A program made the translations under genes and the position numbers. The notes beneath the pieces were generated by a model, which was not told where the DNA came from, did not search any database, and saw only the letters and a list, made by a program, of their open reading frames with translations. From NCBI RefSeq assembly GCF_000430765.1, contig NZ_KE387237.1, positions 1 through 64,000 of the forward strand: a stretch of 64,000 nucleotides of DNA. The letters run 5' to 3'. Below, one piece after another: positions 1 to 11,177 of the stretch; positions within the stretch are counted from its first letter, which is position 1, and each line of letters begins with the position of its first letter. Origin of the DNA: Peribacillus kribbensis DSM 17871. GTDB taxonomy: Bacteria > Bacillota > Bacilli > Bacillales > DSM-1321.

Positions 1-3
1 AAT

Positions 4-80
<77 letters not shown>

Positions 81-81
81 T

Positions 82-156
82 TCCGCAGTAGCTCAGTGGT
101 AGAGCATTCGGCTGTTAACCGAACGGTCGTAGGTTCGAGTCCTACCTGCGGAGCCA
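82..156 (+). tRNA. tRNA-Asn(GTT)
   Basis: Cloverleaf with acceptor stem 82-88 pairing 146-152, anticodon GTT at 114-116 and encoded CCA. It follows tRNA-Ile with a 1-nt gap, so the two are presumably processed from one transcript. Confidence 0.97.
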
Positions 157-165
157 TTTTTTTGT

Positions 166-256
166 GGGGAAGTACTCAAGAGGCTGAAGAGGCGCCCCTG
201 CTAAGGGTGTAGGTCGCGTAAGCGGCGCGAGGGTTCAAATCCCTCCTTCTCCGCCA
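166..256 (+). tRNA. tRNA-Ser(GCT)
   Basis: Class II tRNA with the long variable arm expected for serine. The acceptor stem 166-172 pairs with the segment just before the discriminator base, with one G-U pair. Anticodon GCT at 200-202, CCA encoded. Confidence 0.97.
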
Positions 257-257
257 C

Positions 258-329
258 GGCCCCTTGGTCAAGCGGTTAAGACACCGCCCTTTCACGGCGG
301 TAACACGGGTTCGAATCCCGTAGGGGTCA
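258..329 (+). tRNA. tRNA-Glu(TTC)
   Basis: Cloverleaf with acceptor stem 258-264 pairing 322-328 and anticodon TTC at 291-293. Unlike its three upstream neighbours it does not encode CCA, so the 3' end needs CCA addition. Last gene of the cluster, followed at once by a terminator. Confidence 0.96.
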
Positions 330-335
330 TAAGAG

Positions 336-368
336 AGACTGTGTACAATATGTACACAGTCTTTTTTT
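336..368 (+). terminator. Intrinsic terminator of the tRNA cluster
   Basis: Perfect 12-bp inverted repeat (336-347 with 351-362), three-base loop, then a run of T. It sits 6 nt after tRNA-Glu. Confidence 0.93.
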
Positions 369-1005
369 ATTTGTGTTCTTTAGATTCTTCCATTCTCTTA
401 TTGACTGATTCTCCAAAGCGATGGATCCGCTATCTTCTCATATTCTCCATCTATTTATCACTTCTATTCCCGGCAGCTAGAAAACAGAATTCCAACGCAG
501 ATTTCCCTAACTCAATACCCGCCTTATTATACGCTCACTTCCATTAATAATAACTATATAATCCCGCAGCTGCCGATCTCCCAAAATTTTAGAGCACAGA
601 AGACTAAAAGTTATATAAAAATACTTTTTTGTAATTCAGTCAGGTTTAATGAAGAACAAACAGGGTAAATAAGTTATGTTCTTATGTTTGAAAACCGCTT
701 GGAATATTCCATTATTATCCTGATCTATAATAAAATTGAAATTCCCCTAAGCAGTGAAACCCCTTTCATTCGAATTCAATGGGTATTTTTAACTATCTTC
801 AGAAAAGATAAAGGATTTTGAATATAAATCTAGAATAAAGTAATATTTATATCAGAAGAATTTAGATATAGTGAATTGTTATTCATTAAATAGTAAAATT
901 CTTGAATGTCACGTTCTTTATGTAATGGTGATCTCCCTTACATAAAATCTTGGAATGTTTAAAGAGTCATCTCAGTCAAAATTCTTGATAAGGGAGTGGA
1001 GTTGA
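369..1005. other. Gene-free AT-rich stretch before glgB
   Basis: About 640 bases with no credible coding sequence; the only longer reading frame starts inside the tRNA terminator and lacks a ribosome binding site. The stretch is AT-rich and must hold the glg promoter. The one clear structure is an inverted repeat at 917-946, listed separately. A weak AT-rich inverted repeat also occurs at 822-829/845-852. Confidence 0.6.
917..946. promoter_or_regulatory. Inverted repeat, possible operator of the glg operon
   Basis: Perfect 9-bp inverted repeat TTTATGTAA-N12-TTACATAAA, 60 nt upstream of the glgB start. No T run follows it, so it is not an intrinsic terminator. It includes CATAAAAT at 941-948, which resembles a sigma-E -10 box. 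In B. subtilis the glg operon is sigma-E dependent, but I cannot place a good -35 box, so this is inference. Confidence 0.35.
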
Positions 1006-2949
1006 GTGTCTGTCAGTGCACCTTTGGATTATAGCCTTCATTTGTTTCATGAAGGGAATTTGTTTGAAGCATATAAATTGTTTGGTGCCCATCTATTCCA
1101 TGAAAATGGGGCAGTAAAAACCAGATTCTGCGTCTGGGCTCCTCACGCAAAAATGGTCAGGATTTCCGGTCAATTTAATTCTTGGAATGGACATGGATTT
1201 GAAATGGAACGTGTTAATGATGAGGGAGTCTGGGTAAAGGTAATAGAGGAAAACCTAAGCGGCCAGATGTATAAATATGAAATTGAAACGCATGAGGGAA
1301 GTATCTTTTTAAAGGCTGATCCATATGCATTTCAATCTGAATTGAGACCAGGCACGGCTTCCATTGTGAGAGATTTATCCGGCTATCAATGGGAGGACGG
1401 AAGCTGGCAGAAAAAGAGAGCCAGGAACACTTCATTTAATAAGCCTGTTTTCATTTATGAAATGCATTTTGGCAGCTGGAAAAGAAAAGAGGACGGCTCT
1501 TTTTTCAGCTATGTTGAAATGGCTGAAGAATTAATTCCTTATTTAAAGGAGCATGGCTTTACGCATGTGGAGCTTCTTCCGATGGTCGAGCACCCTTTTG
1601 ATGGCTCATGGGGCTATCAAGGGACGGGGTATTACTCAGCTACCAGCAGATATGGCAGTCCTCAGGATTTTATGTATTTCATCGATCACTGCCACCAGAA
1701 TGACATTGGAGTGGTCCTTGACTGGGTTCCAGGCCATTTTGTTAAGGATGCCCATGGCTTGTATCATTTCGATGGACAGCCGCTGTATGAGTATCCGACC
1801 GAAAAGCATAGGGAAAATAAAGTGTGGGGGACGGCAAATTTTGACCTCGGGAAAAATGAAATCCATAGTTTCTTGATATCTAACGCCCACTTTTGGATGG
1901 AGTATTTCCATATCGATGGCTTTAGAATGGATGCCGTGGCGAATATCATTTATTGGCCAGGCGGCTCCGAAAAAGAAACAAATGAATATGGGGTTCATTT
2001 TTTGAGAAAGTTAAACAGTTTTGTTCATGAGCTGGATCCCAATTTCCTGATGATTGCCGAGGACTCTTCCGATTACCCTCAAGTAACGGCACCTGCTGCA
2101 TATGGCGGCCTTGGATTTTCCTATAAGTGGAATATGGGTTGGATGAATGACATGCTGCTTTATATGAAATCAGCCCCTGAACAAAGGCCAGACCTGCACG
2201 GCAAAGTAACATTTTCCATCATGTATGCTTTTTCTGAACAGTTTCTGCTGCCTTTTTCCCACGATGAAGTCGTACATGGCAAAAAGTCTCTGCTTGATAA
2301 AATGCCAGGATCATATGAGGAAAAATTTGCGCAGCTGAGATTGTTATATGGATTCATGTTCGCACATCCAGGAAAGAAATTGTTGTTCATGGGAGGAGAG
2401 TTTGGACATTTCTCCGAATGGGACGTATGGAAGCAGCTGGATTGGGTTTTATTCGATTATGACATGCATGTACGCATGGATGCATACGTTAAAGAGTTAG
2501 CCGCTTTTTACAAAAGGCAGAAGGCTCTCTACGAACTGGATTTTGTATCAGAAGGATTTGAATGGATCGATGCTAATAATACCAGGCAGTCCATATTTTC
2601 GTTTATCAGGAAAGCTGAGTCCGAGGATGAATCTTTAATAGTTGTCTGCAATTTCTCGAGAACATCCTATGAGAACTATTTAATTGGAGTCCCTGGTGCA
2701 GGGGAGTATAGGGAAGTTTTTAACAGTGACGACCAAATGTATGGCGGTAGTCATTTTATAAATAAAAAGAAGGTCACAGCAGAAAAAGGAATCTATCACG
2801 GCAAGCCGTACAGCATTGATGTGTGCATTCCTGGGTTTGGTATTACGATTTTTAAAAAGATAAAGAAAAGAAAGGGGAAAAATACAGATGGTGAGAAAAA
2901 AGTGCGTAGCAATGCTTCTAGCAGGAGGCCAAGGAAGCAGGCTGAATGA
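1006..2949 (+). CDS. glgB: 1,4-alpha-glucan branching enzyme GlgB
   Basis: Introduces alpha-1,6 branches into glycogen in the cytoplasm by cleaving an alpha-1,4 chain and transferring it. 647 aa: an N-terminal carbohydrate-binding (CBM48/Ig-like) part, then a GH13 barrel with nucleophile D309 (in DGFRMDAV), acid/base E352 (in IAEDSS) and D420 (in SHDEV). The GTG start at 1006 lies behind AAGGGAG/GGAG sequences at 990-1001. First gene of glgB-glgC-glgD-glgA-glgP. Its last 62 nt overlap glgC and encode a strongly basic tail rich in Lys and Arg. Identity is very secure; only the functional relevance of the tail is unclear. Confidence 0.97.
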   Translation: MSVSAPLDYSLHLFHEGNLFEAYKLFGAHLFHENGAVKTRFCVWAPHAKMVRISGQFNSWNGHGFEMERVNDEGVWVKVIEENLSGQMYKYEIETHEGSIFLKADPYAFQSELRPGTASIVRDLSGYQWEDGSWQKKRARNTSFNKPVFIYEMHFGSWKRKEDGSFFSYVEMAEELIPYLKEHGFTHVELLPMVEHPFDGSWGYQGTGYYSATSRYGSPQDFMYFIDHCHQNDIGVVLDWVPGHFVKDAHGLYHFDGQPLYEYPTEKHRENKVWGTANFDLGKNEIHSFLISNAHFWMEYFHIDGFRMDAVANIIYWPGGSEKETNEYGVHFLRKLNSFVHELDPNFLMIAEDSSDYPQVTAPAAYGGLGFSYKWNMGWMNDMLLYMKSAPEQRPDLHGKVTFSIMYAFSEQFLLPFSHDEVVHGKKSLLDKMPGSYEEKFAQLRLLYGFMFAHPGKKLLFMGGEFGHFSEWDVWKQLDWVLFDYDMHVRMDAYVKELAAFYKRQKALYELDFVSEGFEWIDANNTRQSIFSFIRKAESEDESLIVVCNFSRTSYENYLIGVPGAGEYREVFNSDDQMYGGSHFINKKKVTAEKGIYHGKPYSIDVCIPGFGITIFKKIKKRKGKNTDGEKKVRSNASSRRPRKQAE

Positions 2950-4039
2950 ACTGACACAGAATATAGCAAAGCCAGCAGTCCCCTTTGGAGGAAAGTACAG
3001 GATTATTGACTTTACTTTGAGCAATTGTACAAACTCTGGGATTGATACGGTAGGAGTTCTAACACAGTACCAGCCTCTTGTTCTAAATAACTATATTGGA
3101 ATAGGAAGTGCCTGGGATTTGGACCGGAAGAATGGAGGAGTCACTGTTCTGCCTCCATATGCTGAAACTAAAGAGGTCAAGTGGTATACAGGAACTGCAA
3201 GCGCTATTTATCAAAACATTAATTATATTGACCGTTATAATCCAGAATATGTACTGGTCTTATCAGGTGATCATATTTACAAAATGGATTATTCCAAAAT
3301 GATTGATTATCATGAGGAAAAGGGATCGGATGTCACTATTTCGGTTATTGAGGTACCATGGGATGAAGCGAGCCGCTTTGGTATCATGAACACCAATTCT
3401 GAACTTGAAATTACAGATTTTGAGGAAAAGCCTAAGAATCCCCGCAACAACCTGGCATCCATGGGCATCTATATTTTCTCCTGGAGCGTGCTTAGGGAAG
3501 CACTGATCAAGGATGGAGAAAATCCGGATTCAACACGGGATTTCGGAAAGGATATCATCCCTATGATGCTGAGGGAAAAGAGGAAGGTTAACGCATATCC
3601 CTTCAAGGGCTACTGGAAGGATGTCGGAACCATCAAAAGCTTATGGGAAGCGAATATGGATCTTTTGGACGAGACCAGTTCACTTGATTTGTTCGACCAT
3701 TCATGGAGGATTTACTCTATAAATCCTAATCAGCCGCCTCAGTTTGTTGCCAGCGATGCGGAAGTGAAGGATTCCCTGATTAATGAAGGGTGCTTTGTGG
3801 AGGGGTGCGTGGAAAAATCTGTCTTGTTCCAAGGAGTAACCATCCATAAAGATGCCAAAGTATGCGAGGCTGTAGTCATGCCTGGAGCAGTGATCGGAGA
3901 AGGTGCTTATATTGAACGGGCCATTGTTCCGACAGGTCTTAGGGTACCTGAGAACATGGTAATATGCCCAGAAGGCGGACGTGAGGATATTATTCTTGTG
4001 ACCGAAACTATGATAAAGGAACGGTCGATGGCTAAGTAA
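2888..4039 (+). CDS. glgC: Glucose-1-phosphate adenylyltransferase, catalytic subunit GlgC
   Basis: Makes ADP-glucose from ATP and glucose-1-phosphate, the committed step of glycogen synthesis. 383 aa: an N-terminal nucleotidyltransferase fold with the signature [10 protein letters not shown] near residues 10-19, then a C-terminal left-handed beta-helix of hexapeptide repeats. The ATG at 2888 gives the family-standard N-terminus and lies inside the end of glgB (62-nt overlap), suggesting coupled translation. It probably acts with GlgD encoded 30 nt downstream. Confidence 0.97.
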   Translation: MVRKKCVAMLLAGGQGSRLNELTQNIAKPAVPFGGKYRIIDFTLSNCTNSGIDTVGVLTQYQPLVLNNYIGIGSAWDLDRKNGGVTVLPPYAETKEVKWYTGTASAIYQNINYIDRYNPEYVLVLSGDHIYKMDYSKMIDYHEEKGSDVTISVIEVPWDEASRFGIMNTNSELEITDFEEKPKNPRNNLASMGIYIFSWSVLREALIKDGENPDSTRDFGKDIIPMMLREKRKVNAYPFKGYWKDVGTIKSLWEANMDLLDETSSLDLFDHSWRIYSINPNQPPQFVASDAEVKDSLINEGCFVEGCVEKSVLFQGVTIHKDAKVCEAVVMPGAVIGEGAYIERAIVPTGLRVPENMVICPEGGREDIILVTETMIKERSMAK

Positions 4040-4069
4040 GCAGGAAGATCATATGGAGGGAGAATTTCT

Positions 4070-5095
4070 ATGAACAAGAATATTTTAGGTGTAATTGATG
4101 CGACCACCTATTTAGATCCGCTGAAAGAGCTTACTGAACAACGTGTGCTTGCCGCACTGCCCTTTGGAGGGAGATACCGGCTGATCGATTTTGTCCTTTC
4201 AAGCATGGTGAATTCTGGGATAACCAGTGTTGGTGTTTTTCCGAAATATCATTACCGTTCGTTAATGGATCATTTGGAGTCCGGGAAGAACTGGGATTTA
4301 AATAGGAAGAGGGACGGATTATTCTTCTTTCCCGCCCCTAATTTGGATATTCCTTTTCAGCATATAGGATCCTTCCAATGCTTTTCCTATCATTTGGACT
4401 ACTTTAGGAGGAGCAGTCAGGATTATGCTGTGGTCTCGAATTGTTATACCATTCTTAATATAGATTTCTGCGAGATTTTGGATAAGCATATTGAAAATGG
4501 CTGCGATATAACGCAGGTGGTCCATAAAGGGAAGCCTTTGGAGGTCTATCTGTTAAAGCGCGAACTATTAATAGATTTAATTGTCCAGCGGGACATTACT
4601 GGCTATCAATGCCTTTATGATGCTTTGGAAGATCCTCATATTCCTTACCAGGTGTGCAATTATGAATATGAAGATTATTGCGTCATGATCGATTCGATCC
4701 AGTCTTATTATGAAACAAACCTGGAATTACTAAACCCCTTCAATTGGAAGAAGCTGTTTAAAGAGAGCCAGCCTATTTTTACAAAGGTCAAGGATGAGCC
4801 TCCTACAAAGTATACAAGGAATTCTCTGGTGAAGAATTCTATGGTGGCTAATGGGTGTATCATTAATGGCCATGTCGAAAACAGCATCATTTCCCGAGCT
4901 GTTAAAATTGGAAAAGGTTCAGTGGTCAAGAATTGTGTAATCATGCAAAAAAGCAACATTGGTGAAAATTGTGTGCTTGAATCCGTCATACTGGATAAGG
5001 ATGTACGGATTGAAGATGGCGTGGAGCTGCGGGGAACCGCAGATCACCCTATTGTTATAAAAAAAGGAACTGTTCAAGGAGTGCTGATGGGCTGA
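4070..5095 (+). CDS. glgD: GlgD, non-catalytic or regulatory partner of GlgC
   Basis: 341-aa paralogue of GlgC with the same nucleotidyltransferase plus hexapeptide-repeat layout. The phosphate-binding GGxGxRL signature is absent: residues 9-20 are the degenerate [12 protein letters not shown]. That is the hallmark of GlgD, which in Bacillus relatives forms a heteromer with GlgC and raises its activity. The start lies behind GGAGGG at 4056-4061. The stop TGA shares its A with the glgA ATG (TGATG), so translation is coupled. Confidence 0.95.
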   Translation: MNKNILGVIDATTYLDPLKELTEQRVLAALPFGGRYRLIDFVLSSMVNSGITSVGVFPKYHYRSLMDHLESGKNWDLNRKRDGLFFFPAPNLDIPFQHIGSFQCFSYHLDYFRRSSQDYAVVSNCYTILNIDFCEILDKHIENGCDITQVVHKGKPLEVYLLKRELLIDLIVQRDITGYQCLYDALEDPHIPYQVCNYEYEDYCVMIDSIQSYYETNLELLNPFNWKKLFKESQPIFTKVKDEPPTKYTRNSLVKNSMVANGCIINGHVENSIISRAVKIGKGSVVKNCVIMQKSNIGENCVLESVILDKDVRIEDGVELRGTADHPIVIKKGTVQGVLMG

Positions 5096-6552
5096 TGGAA
5101 ATACTCTTTGCTGTCTCGGAATGTGTACCCTTTGTTAAATCAGGAGGTTTAGCAGATGTGGCAGGATCCCTTCCAAAAGAGCTTAATAAAAACAAGGATA
5201 CTGTGAGGGTAATCATGCCCAAGTACAGCAGCATAGCAGAGGAATATACAGAAAAAATGTCCAAGATAGCGGAGTTTTATGTCCGTGTAGGTTGGAGAAA
5301 GCAATATTGCGGCCTCTTTCTTCTGGAACATGAGGGTGTGCAGTATTATTTTGTAGACAATGAATATTATTTTAAACGGGACGGCTTGATTTATGGTCAT
5401 TATGATGATGGAGAACGTTTTGCTTATTTCAATAAGGCTGTTTTGGAATGTTTGGAGCATCTTCCGGCGATGCCGGAAGTCATCCATTGTCATGATTGGC
5501 ATACTGGCTTAATTCCATTTCTATATAAAGTTGATTATCAGTACAGGCCGGGCTATGAATTCGTTAAGACAGTCTTTACGATCCATAATCTGCAATTCCA
5601 AGGGATATTCCCGCATGAAATTTTAGGGGAACTCCTTGGAATGGATGATTATCATTTCAGGCAGGATACGATTGAATTTCATGGAAATGTAAGCTTTATG
5701 AAAGCAGGCATTTCTGCTTCCGATTTTATAACGACGGTAAGTCCCACATATAAAGATGAAATTCAATCCGAGTATTATGGCGAGCGGCTGGATGGATTGC
5801 TAAGAAGCAGGAATTCAAGCCTGGCCGGAATTCTGAACGGAATCGATTATGAGTTTTACAATCCGGAAGATGACAAGTTTATAGCAGAGCCGTATAGTGC
5901 CTCTTCGATCCAGCATAAGGTAAAGAATAAACTTGCCCTTCAGGAACGGTTTGGTCTTCCGCAGCGGGAAGATGTGCCCCTTCTTGCAATGGTGACAAGA
6001 CTTACAAAACAAAAAGGGCTAGATCTCGTAAAAACTGTTTTTCAGGAAATCATCAGCCACGATGTACAGGTTGTAGTGCTCGGAACCGGCGAGCCGGAGT
6101 TTTCCGATTTTTTCAAGACAATGGAGTGGCATCATCCAGACAAGGTTAAGGCAGCAATAGGCTTCAACGAAAGCCTTGCGCACCAGATTTATGCTGGTGC
6201 CGACCTCTTTTTGATGCCATCCCAGTTTGAGCCATGCGGGCTGGGACAGCTGATAGCCATGAGATATGGTGCCATACCGGTTGTTAGAGAAACAGGCGGC
6301 TTAAATGATACGGTAGATTCATACAATGAATTTGAAGGAAAAGGAAATGGATTCTCCTTTACCAACTTCAATGCCCATGACATGCTTTATACCATTGAGC
6401 GGGCTTTATCTTTTTACAGCCAAAAGGAGGTATGGAAGTCCATTGTCCGTGAGGCGATGAATGAGGATTATAGCTGGGCTCAGTCCGCAGCTCAGTATCA
6501 TACTCTTTATGAGGAGCTGGTCAGTGAAAGTGGAAGCCATGTTTTCCAGTAA
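5095..6552 (+). CDS. glgA: Glycogen synthase GlgA (ADP-glucose dependent)
   Basis: GT5 glucosyltransferase that elongates alpha-1,4-glucan chains from ADP-glucose. 485 aa in two Rossmann domains: the ADP-glucose motif KSGGLADV at residues 15-22 and the C-terminal catalytic loop around residues 373-385 ([11 protein letters not shown]). The start overlaps the glgD stop by one base. The 3' end overlaps glgP by 14 nt. Length is typical for the family. Confidence 0.97.
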   Translation: MEILFAVSECVPFVKSGGLADVAGSLPKELNKNKDTVRVIMPKYSSIAEEYTEKMSKIAEFYVRVGWRKQYCGLFLLEHEGVQYYFVDNEYYFKRDGLIYGHYDDGERFAYFNKAVLECLEHLPAMPEVIHCHDWHTGLIPFLYKVDYQYRPGYEFVKTVFTIHNLQFQGIFPHEILGELLGMDDYHFRQDTIEFHGNVSFMKAGISASDFITTVSPTYKDEIQSEYYGERLDGLLRSRNSSLAGILNGIDYEFYNPEDDKFIAEPYSASSIQHKVKNKLALQERFGLPQREDVPLLAMVTRLTKQKGLDLVKTVFQEIISHDVQVVVLGTGEPEFSDFFKTMEWHHPDKVKAAIGFNESLAHQIYAGADLFLMPSQFEPCGLGQLIAMRYGAIPVVRETGGLNDTVDSYNEFEGKGNGFSFTNFNAHDMLYTIERALSFYSQKEVWKSIVREAMNEDYSWAQSAAQYHTLYEELVSESGSHVFQ

Positions 6553-8926
6553 GGAAGAATTTAAAGAGACTTTTCTCAGAAGACTTGAGATGACTTATGG
6601 CAAAAGCTTTGACCAAATATCAAGGAAGGATCAGTTCTATATTCTCGGCCAAATGGTCAAAGAATATATCAGCAAGGACTGGATTGCCTCGATAGAAAAA
6701 ACAAGGGCGTCAAAGACAAAACAAATCTATTATTTATCCATTGAATTCCTGCCGGGAAGATTCCTTGGCAGCAATGTACTGAATCTTGGTATCATGGATG
6801 TCCTGAGTGAGGGGCTGAAGGATCTCGGCATTGACCTTTCCGAAATTGAAGATGCGGAAGCGGATGCGGGACTTGGCAATGGAGGTCTGGGCAGGCTTGC
6901 AGCCTGCTTTCTTGATTCACTGGCCTCCTTATCCCTGCCAGGCCATGGATGCGGCATCCGATACAAGCATGGGCTTTTTGAACAGAAGATTATCGACGGG
7001 TACCAAGTAGAATATCCCGAGCATTGGCTGCATGGGTTTGTGTGGGAAGTGAAAAAACCCAATCTTGCCGTAGAAGTTCCGTTTTGGGGAAAGGTAGAAT
7101 CCTATACGGAAGACGGAAAGCTGAAATTCCGGCATGTTGATGCAGTAAAGGTGCTTGCTGTACCTTATGATGTCCCGGTAGTCGGGTATCAAAATAAAAT
7201 AGTCAACTCTCTCCGGTTATGGAGTGCTGAGCCGACTATCTATCCAGGGCTAGAGGATGTAGCGAGGTATAAGAGAGAAACAGAAGCAGTAACAGAGTTC
7301 TTATATCCAAATGATACTCATGACGAAGGGAAGATCCTGAGGCTTAAGCAGCAGTACTTCCTTGTATCCGCAACTCTTCGGTCGATCATTCGTTCTTTCC
7401 GGAAAAAGTATATAGATATCGAACTATTTCCAGAAAAGGTAGGGCTGCATATTAATGACACCCATCCAGTCCTGGCCATCCCGGAATTGATGAGGATATT
7501 GATAGATGAAGAAGGTCTTTCATGGGAAAAGGCATGGAGCATCACAACCAATACTATATCGTATACCAATCATACCACCCTCTCGGAGGCGCTGGAAAGA
7601 TGGCCGATACGGATCATGGAGCCTCTCCTTCCACGAATCTTTATGATTATCCACGAAATTAATGAAAGATTTTGCGAAGAACTGTGGGATGCCTATCCGG
7701 GGAGCTGGGGCTTGATTGAAAGCATGGCCGTCATCGCCCATGGAGAAGTAAAGATGGCTCACCTTGCCATTGCCGGGAGCTTTAGCATAAACGGTGTAGC
7801 AAAGCTGCATACAGAGATCCTGAAGCATAGAGAAATGAGAAACTTTTATCAATTCTATCCCCACAAATTCAACAATAAAACAAATGGAATCACCCATAGA
7901 AGATGGCTGCTAAAAGCCAATCCTGAATTGTCAGCTCTGATTTCAGAAGCAATCGGAGACGGCTGGATCAAACATCCGGAACAGCTGGAGAATCTTAAGG
8001 GATTTTCCTCCGATCAAACATTCCTCGAAAAGTTAATCAGTATAAAGAGGAAAAAGAAAGAGCAGCTTGCATCCAGAATGCTGAAGAACGCAGGAATTCA
8101 GGTGGATCCTCATTCCATTTTTGATATTCAAGTCAAGCGTCTTCATGCATATAAAAGGCAGCTTCTAAATGTTTTTCATATTATGTATCTTTACAACCGC
8201 ATGAAAGAAGACAAATATTTTAAGCCTTATCCAAGGACCTTCGTTTTTGGGGCAAAAGCATCCCCAGGCTATTATTATGCCAAGAAGGTAATTAAACTGA
8301 TTAATTCTCTCGCAGAAAAAGTCAATTCAGATCCGGAAGTTAATCCTTATATCAAGGTTGTATTCCTGGAGAATTATAATGTCTCATTAGCAGAGGAGAT
8401 TTTTCCGGCTGCCGAGATAAGTGAGCAGATTTCTACAGCCAGCAAGGAGGCTTCTGGAACAGGGAATATGAAGTTTATGATCAATGGAGCTGTGACGATC
8501 GGAACCCTTGACGGTGCCAATGTAGAAATGGCTGAGAGGCTTGGTCAGGATAATATTTTTATTTTTGGTCTGCGTTCTGAAGAAGTATTGAACTACCAGT
8601 CGAGCGGCGGTTATCGTCCCTATGATTATTACCATGCTGACGACCGTATTCATCTCATATGCAGCCAGCTGATCAATGGTTTTTTTCCAGATGCGGAAGA
8701 ATTCGAACCTATCTACGATTCCCTCCTTGCTGAAAATGATCAATATTTTGTTCTGCGTGATTTTTCTTCCTATATTGAGAGACAAAAGGACGTATCAGAT
8801 GCTTACCAGGATCAGCTTTCTTGGACTAAGAAAAGCCTGATGAATATTGCGATGGCAGGTTTCTTTTCCAGTGACCGGACAATCCAGGAATATGCTGATG
8901 GGATCTGGAAAATCCAGCCGATTTAA
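6539..8926 (+). CDS. glgP: Glycogen phosphorylase GlgP
   Basis: PLP enzyme that phosphorolyses alpha-1,4-glucan ends to glucose-1-phosphate. 795 aa from the ATG at 6539. An upstream in-frame ATG at 6461 would add 26 residues read from inside glgA that do not resemble the family, so I reject it. The PLP lysine is K645 in the motif [13 protein letters not shown]. The ribosome binding site before 6539 is weak and the gene overlaps glgA by 14 nt, consistent with coupled translation. Last gene of the operon, with a strong terminator behind it. Confidence 0.95.
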   Translation: MFSSKEEFKETFLRRLEMTYGKSFDQISRKDQFYILGQMVKEYISKDWIASIEKTRASKTKQIYYLSIEFLPGRFLGSNVLNLGIMDVLSEGLKDLGIDLSEIEDAEADAGLGNGGLGRLAACFLDSLASLSLPGHGCGIRYKHGLFEQKIIDGYQVEYPEHWLHGFVWEVKKPNLAVEVPFWGKVESYTEDGKLKFRHVDAVKVLAVPYDVPVVGYQNKIVNSLRLWSAEPTIYPGLEDVARYKRETEAVTEFLYPNDTHDEGKILRLKQQYFLVSATLRSIIRSFRKKYIDIELFPEKVGLHINDTHPVLAIPELMRILIDEEGLSWEKAWSITTNTISYTNHTTLSEALERWPIRIMEPLLPRIFMIIHEINERFCEELWDAYPGSWGLIESMAVIAHGEVKMAHLAIAGSFSINGVAKLHTEILKHREMRNFYQFYPHKFNNKTNGITHRRWLLKANPELSALISEAIGDGWIKHPEQLENLKGFSSDQTFLEKLISIKRKKKEQLASRMLKNAGIQVDPHSIFDIQVKRLHAYKRQLLNVFHIMYLYNRMKEDKYFKPYPRTFVFGAKASPGYYYAKKVIKLINSLAEKVNSDPEVNPYIKVVFLENYNVSLAEEIFPAAEISEQISTASKEASGTGNMKFMINGAVTIGTLDGANVEMAERLGQDNIFIFGLRSEEVLNYQSSGGYRPYDYYHADDRIHLICSQLINGFFPDAEEFEPIYDSLLAENDQYFVLRDFSSYIERQKDVSDAYQDQLSWTKKSLMNIAMAGFFSSDRTIQEYADGIWKIQPI

Positions 8927-8932
8927 ACTGAA

Positions 8933-8975
8933 AGCAAACAGGCTGACCCTTAGGGTCAGCCTGTTTGCTATTTAT
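8933..8975. terminator. Bidirectional terminator between glgP and yteA
   Basis: Perfect 17-bp inverted repeat (8933-8949 with 8953-8969), 3-nt loop, with T or A runs outside. It serves the glg operon on the plus strand and overlaps the stop codon of yteA on the minus strand. Confidence 0.95.
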
Positions 8976-9747
8976 TTGATTTGTCTTTTGATGACTTTCC
9001 GGATTCCTCAAGATAGCTGTCACGAAGATGATAAGGTATATCTCCAATATTTGAATCAAGCCCCTCTTCATCCAGCTCTCTTTCAAACTTGGAATTTTCC
9101 TTTGAAGGAATGGATCTGACATTAGATTCATCGATATCATTGCCTGCAAAATTCTCATATTCCTCTGGGAATCCTTCAGTGTCATCCTTCTCTTTATCCA
9201 TGCTGTTATAGTCTTTGAATTTCTCGTAATAGTCGGAAGGTGTTTCTGAAGTTCCGTATCGTGCTACATCCTCAAAGCTGTCGATTTCATCATTGATGAT
9301 GTGATTATCCCTTAGACGCTGAAAAGAATCACGATGAGAGGGCTCGAGAACATCTTCCTCTACTGGGCGGTAATTGGAGATATTCTGCTCTGAAGCATGG
9401 TCTATACAGTATAGAGCAGAAGGGAGTGCTTCCAGTCTTTCATACGGAATCTCTCTGCCGCATGCCAGGCATTTTCCATAATTTCCGTCTTCCATGGCCT
9501 GAAGGGCGTCCTTTACTTTTTGTAATTCATTGGAGTTATGATCTTCAAGAGCAATGTCCTTTTCCTTTTCAAAAAGCTCTGTTCCTAGGTCCCCCGGATG
9601 ATTATCGAGGCTTGAGATTTCTCCTACTGAATCGGTAATGCTGTCATCACTGGGATCCTGCATATTCACCTGGGTTTCCAAGTCTTCCTTCATAGAAAGC
9701 AATTGTTCTTTTAAGGATTCCATTTGTTTTTCATCTAACATGTCCAA
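8968..9747 (-). CDS. yteA: YteA-type TraR/DksA zinc-finger protein
   Basis: 259-aa soluble acidic protein. An N-terminal coiled-coil-like half is followed by a short zinc finger: C93-x2-C96, then C114-x2-H117, so the fourth ligand appears to be His. The C-terminal half is acidic and probably disordered. Family members resemble DksA/TraR, which act on RNA polymerase, but the role of YteA is not established; the B. subtilis protein is linked to sporulation only by annotation. I chose the TTG at 9747 because GAGGA ends 6 nt upstream; the ATG two codons later would have a 12-nt spacing. Single-gene unit. Confidence 0.88.
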   Translation of the reverse strand: MDMLDEKQMESLKEQLLSMKEDLETQVNMQDPSDDSITDSVGEISSLDNHPGDLGTELFEKEKDIALEDHNSNELQKVKDALQAMEDGNYGKCLACGREIPYERLEALPSALYCIDHASEQNISNYRPVEEDVLEPSHRDSFQRLRDNHIINDEIDSFEDVARYGTSETPSDYYEKFKDYNSMDKEKDDTEGFPEEYENFAGNDIDESNVRSIPSKENSKFERELDEEGLDSNIGDIPYHLRDSYLEESGKSSKDKSNK

Positions 9748-9885
9748 GTCACTTCCTCATTGCTGATTTATTATATCCTTTACTGCATTCGTATTTTAGA
9801 ATGATTGGGTATATCTTTACTTACCCGAATAGAGGAAGATAAAAACTAGAATAGGGCATCAGGGCAAATATGGAAGGAAAAGAAA

Positions 9886-9925
9886 AAAGGTGTTCAGAAC
9901 GAGAAATTCTGAACACCTTTTATTT
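9886..9925 (-). terminator. Terminator of menA
   Basis: Inverted repeat 9886-9899 with 9907-9920 and a 7-nt loop, followed on the minus strand by a T run. It lies just after the menA stop. Confidence 0.88.
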
Positions 9926-9927
9926 GT

Positions 9928-10866
9928 TTAGATAAAATAGTTGATAAACAGCCCGATGGATAGTAAGAATCCGAAAATGGTGTTGGTCTGGGCCGTTGCC
10001 TTCATGGCAGGCATCATTTGCAGAGGCTGTGTTTTTCCGACAAAGCCCTTTGTTGCTTTCACTGCTTTTGGAATACTTAACAAAACAAGCAGAAGCCATG
10101 GTGAAGCATTATCTGAAAGTATCAGGGAAATGATCCAGATATAAGACACGGCCATAGAACTTCCCAGGATAATGATGGCGTTTTTCCGTCCAGCCAGGAT
10201 GGCTAGTGTCTTTCTTCCGTTTTCCTTATCTCCCTCAAGATCGCGGATATTATTGGCTAGATTAATTGCTCCTACCAGAAGGGCAACTGGAATTGAAACA
10301 AGAACAGAATTTGCGGATACATATCCTGCCTGGATAAAGAAAGCGATTAGGATCACAAAGACTCCCATGAATAATCCGGCAAAAATTTCCCCAAAAGGTG
10401 TATAGGCAATCGGGAATGGTCCGCCGGTATATAAATAACCTACTGACATACAGATAAGCCCTATAAGGGCAAGCCACCAGCTTGAATGGCTGCAGATGTA
10501 TATGCCGAGTAAAATGGACAATCCGTAAAGTGTCAGTGCTATAGTCAATACCGTCTGAGGTGAAACTCCTTCGCGGACGATTGCCCCGCCTATTCCAATG
10601 GAATTTTCATTATCCAGTCCGCGCTTATAATCATAATACTCATTAAACATATTTGTCGCCATCTGGATAAAAAGGGTCGCTACCATCATGCAGATGAAAA
10701 CCGCTGCATGGAAATGGGCTTTTTCATTCAGAGCTAGCGCAGTCCCAACCAATACGGGGACAAACCCGGCAGTCAGGGTATGCGGACGGGTTAGCTGCCA
10801 CCACACTCTCCAATTGTTTTTATCTTTGACAAGCGGCTTTGGCTGCGTATTTAAATGTGTATGCAT
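9928..10866 (-). CDS. menA: 1,4-dihydroxy-2-naphthoate polyprenyltransferase MenA
   Basis: Membrane enzyme of the UbiA family that attaches the polyprenyl tail to DHNA, giving demethylmenaquinone. 312 aa with many hydrophobic segments and both Mg-prenyl-diphosphate sites: NMFNEYYDYKRGLD (about 72-85) and NNIRDLEGD (205-213). Divergent from menF across 311 nt, so this locus holds the ring-forming genes on one side and the prenylation gene on the other. The ATG at 10866 is preceded by AGGAGAT-like sequence. Confidence 0.95.
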   Translation of the reverse strand: MHTHLNTQPKPLVKDKNNWRVWWQLTRPHTLTAGFVPVLVGTALALNEKAHFHAAVFICMMVATLFIQMATNMFNEYYDYKRGLDNENSIGIGGAIVREGVSPQTVLTIALTLYGLSILLGIYICSHSSWWLALIGLICMSVGYLYTGGPFPIAYTPFGEIFAGLFMGVFVILIAFFIQAGYVSANSVLVSIPVALLVGAINLANNIRDLEGDKENGRKTLAILAGRKNAIIILGSSMAVSYIWIISLILSDNASPWLLLVLLSIPKAVKATKGFVGKTQPLQMMPAMKATAQTNTIFGFLLSIGLFINYFI

Positions 10867-11177
10867 TTCTAATCTCCTCTACCAGCAGATGGGGCATCTG
10901 CTTGCTTGTATTCCTATTATAAAGTGTATACTACTGCCTTATAATATATTTAATTTTAACACAAAATAAGTGTAGAAAAAGGAGGGGGCACTGTCAATGT
11001 ATTTTTTTGCCCTGCTTTCACATGATAGGAAATAGATTCGCTATATAATAAGGAAAATAGGCGCTCTCTGCCTAAGGATTTCAGAGGGGCTGGAATAATT
11101 GACATCCCTCTTCATTGAGGTGTATCTTTAAATAGGTTTATAAAGGACAGTTAGTATAAGTCAGGGGGGAAACACCA
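10867..11177. other. Divergent menA-menF control region
   Basis: 311 bases without a gene. On the minus strand, TATAAT at 10916-10921 with a weak TTATAA 17 bp upstream could drive menA. On the plus strand, TTGACA (11099-11104) with TATCTT 18 bp downstream, or TATAAT at 11044-11049 with no clear -35, could drive menF. No terminator or riboswitch fold was seen. Confidence 0.45.
11099..11128 (+). promoter_or_regulatory. Candidate sigma-A promoter of menF
   Basis: TTGACA at 11099-11104, an 18-bp spacer and TATCTT at 11123-11128, about 50 nt before the menF start. The -35 is perfect, the -10 is four of six. Confidence 0.4.

Noticed and set aside
341-547. 68-codon open frame after the tRNA cluster
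   Set aside because: It starts inside the terminator hairpin, has no ribosome binding site and codes for a composition typical of AT-rich non-coding DNA.
822-852. AT-rich inverted repeat ATATAAAT/ATTTATAT
   Set aside because: Expected by chance in such AT-rich DNA; short and without further support.
6461-6538. N-terminal extension of glgP
   Set aside because: These 26 codons lie inside glgA in another frame and do not resemble phosphorylase N-termini; the ATG at 6539 gives the family-standard start.
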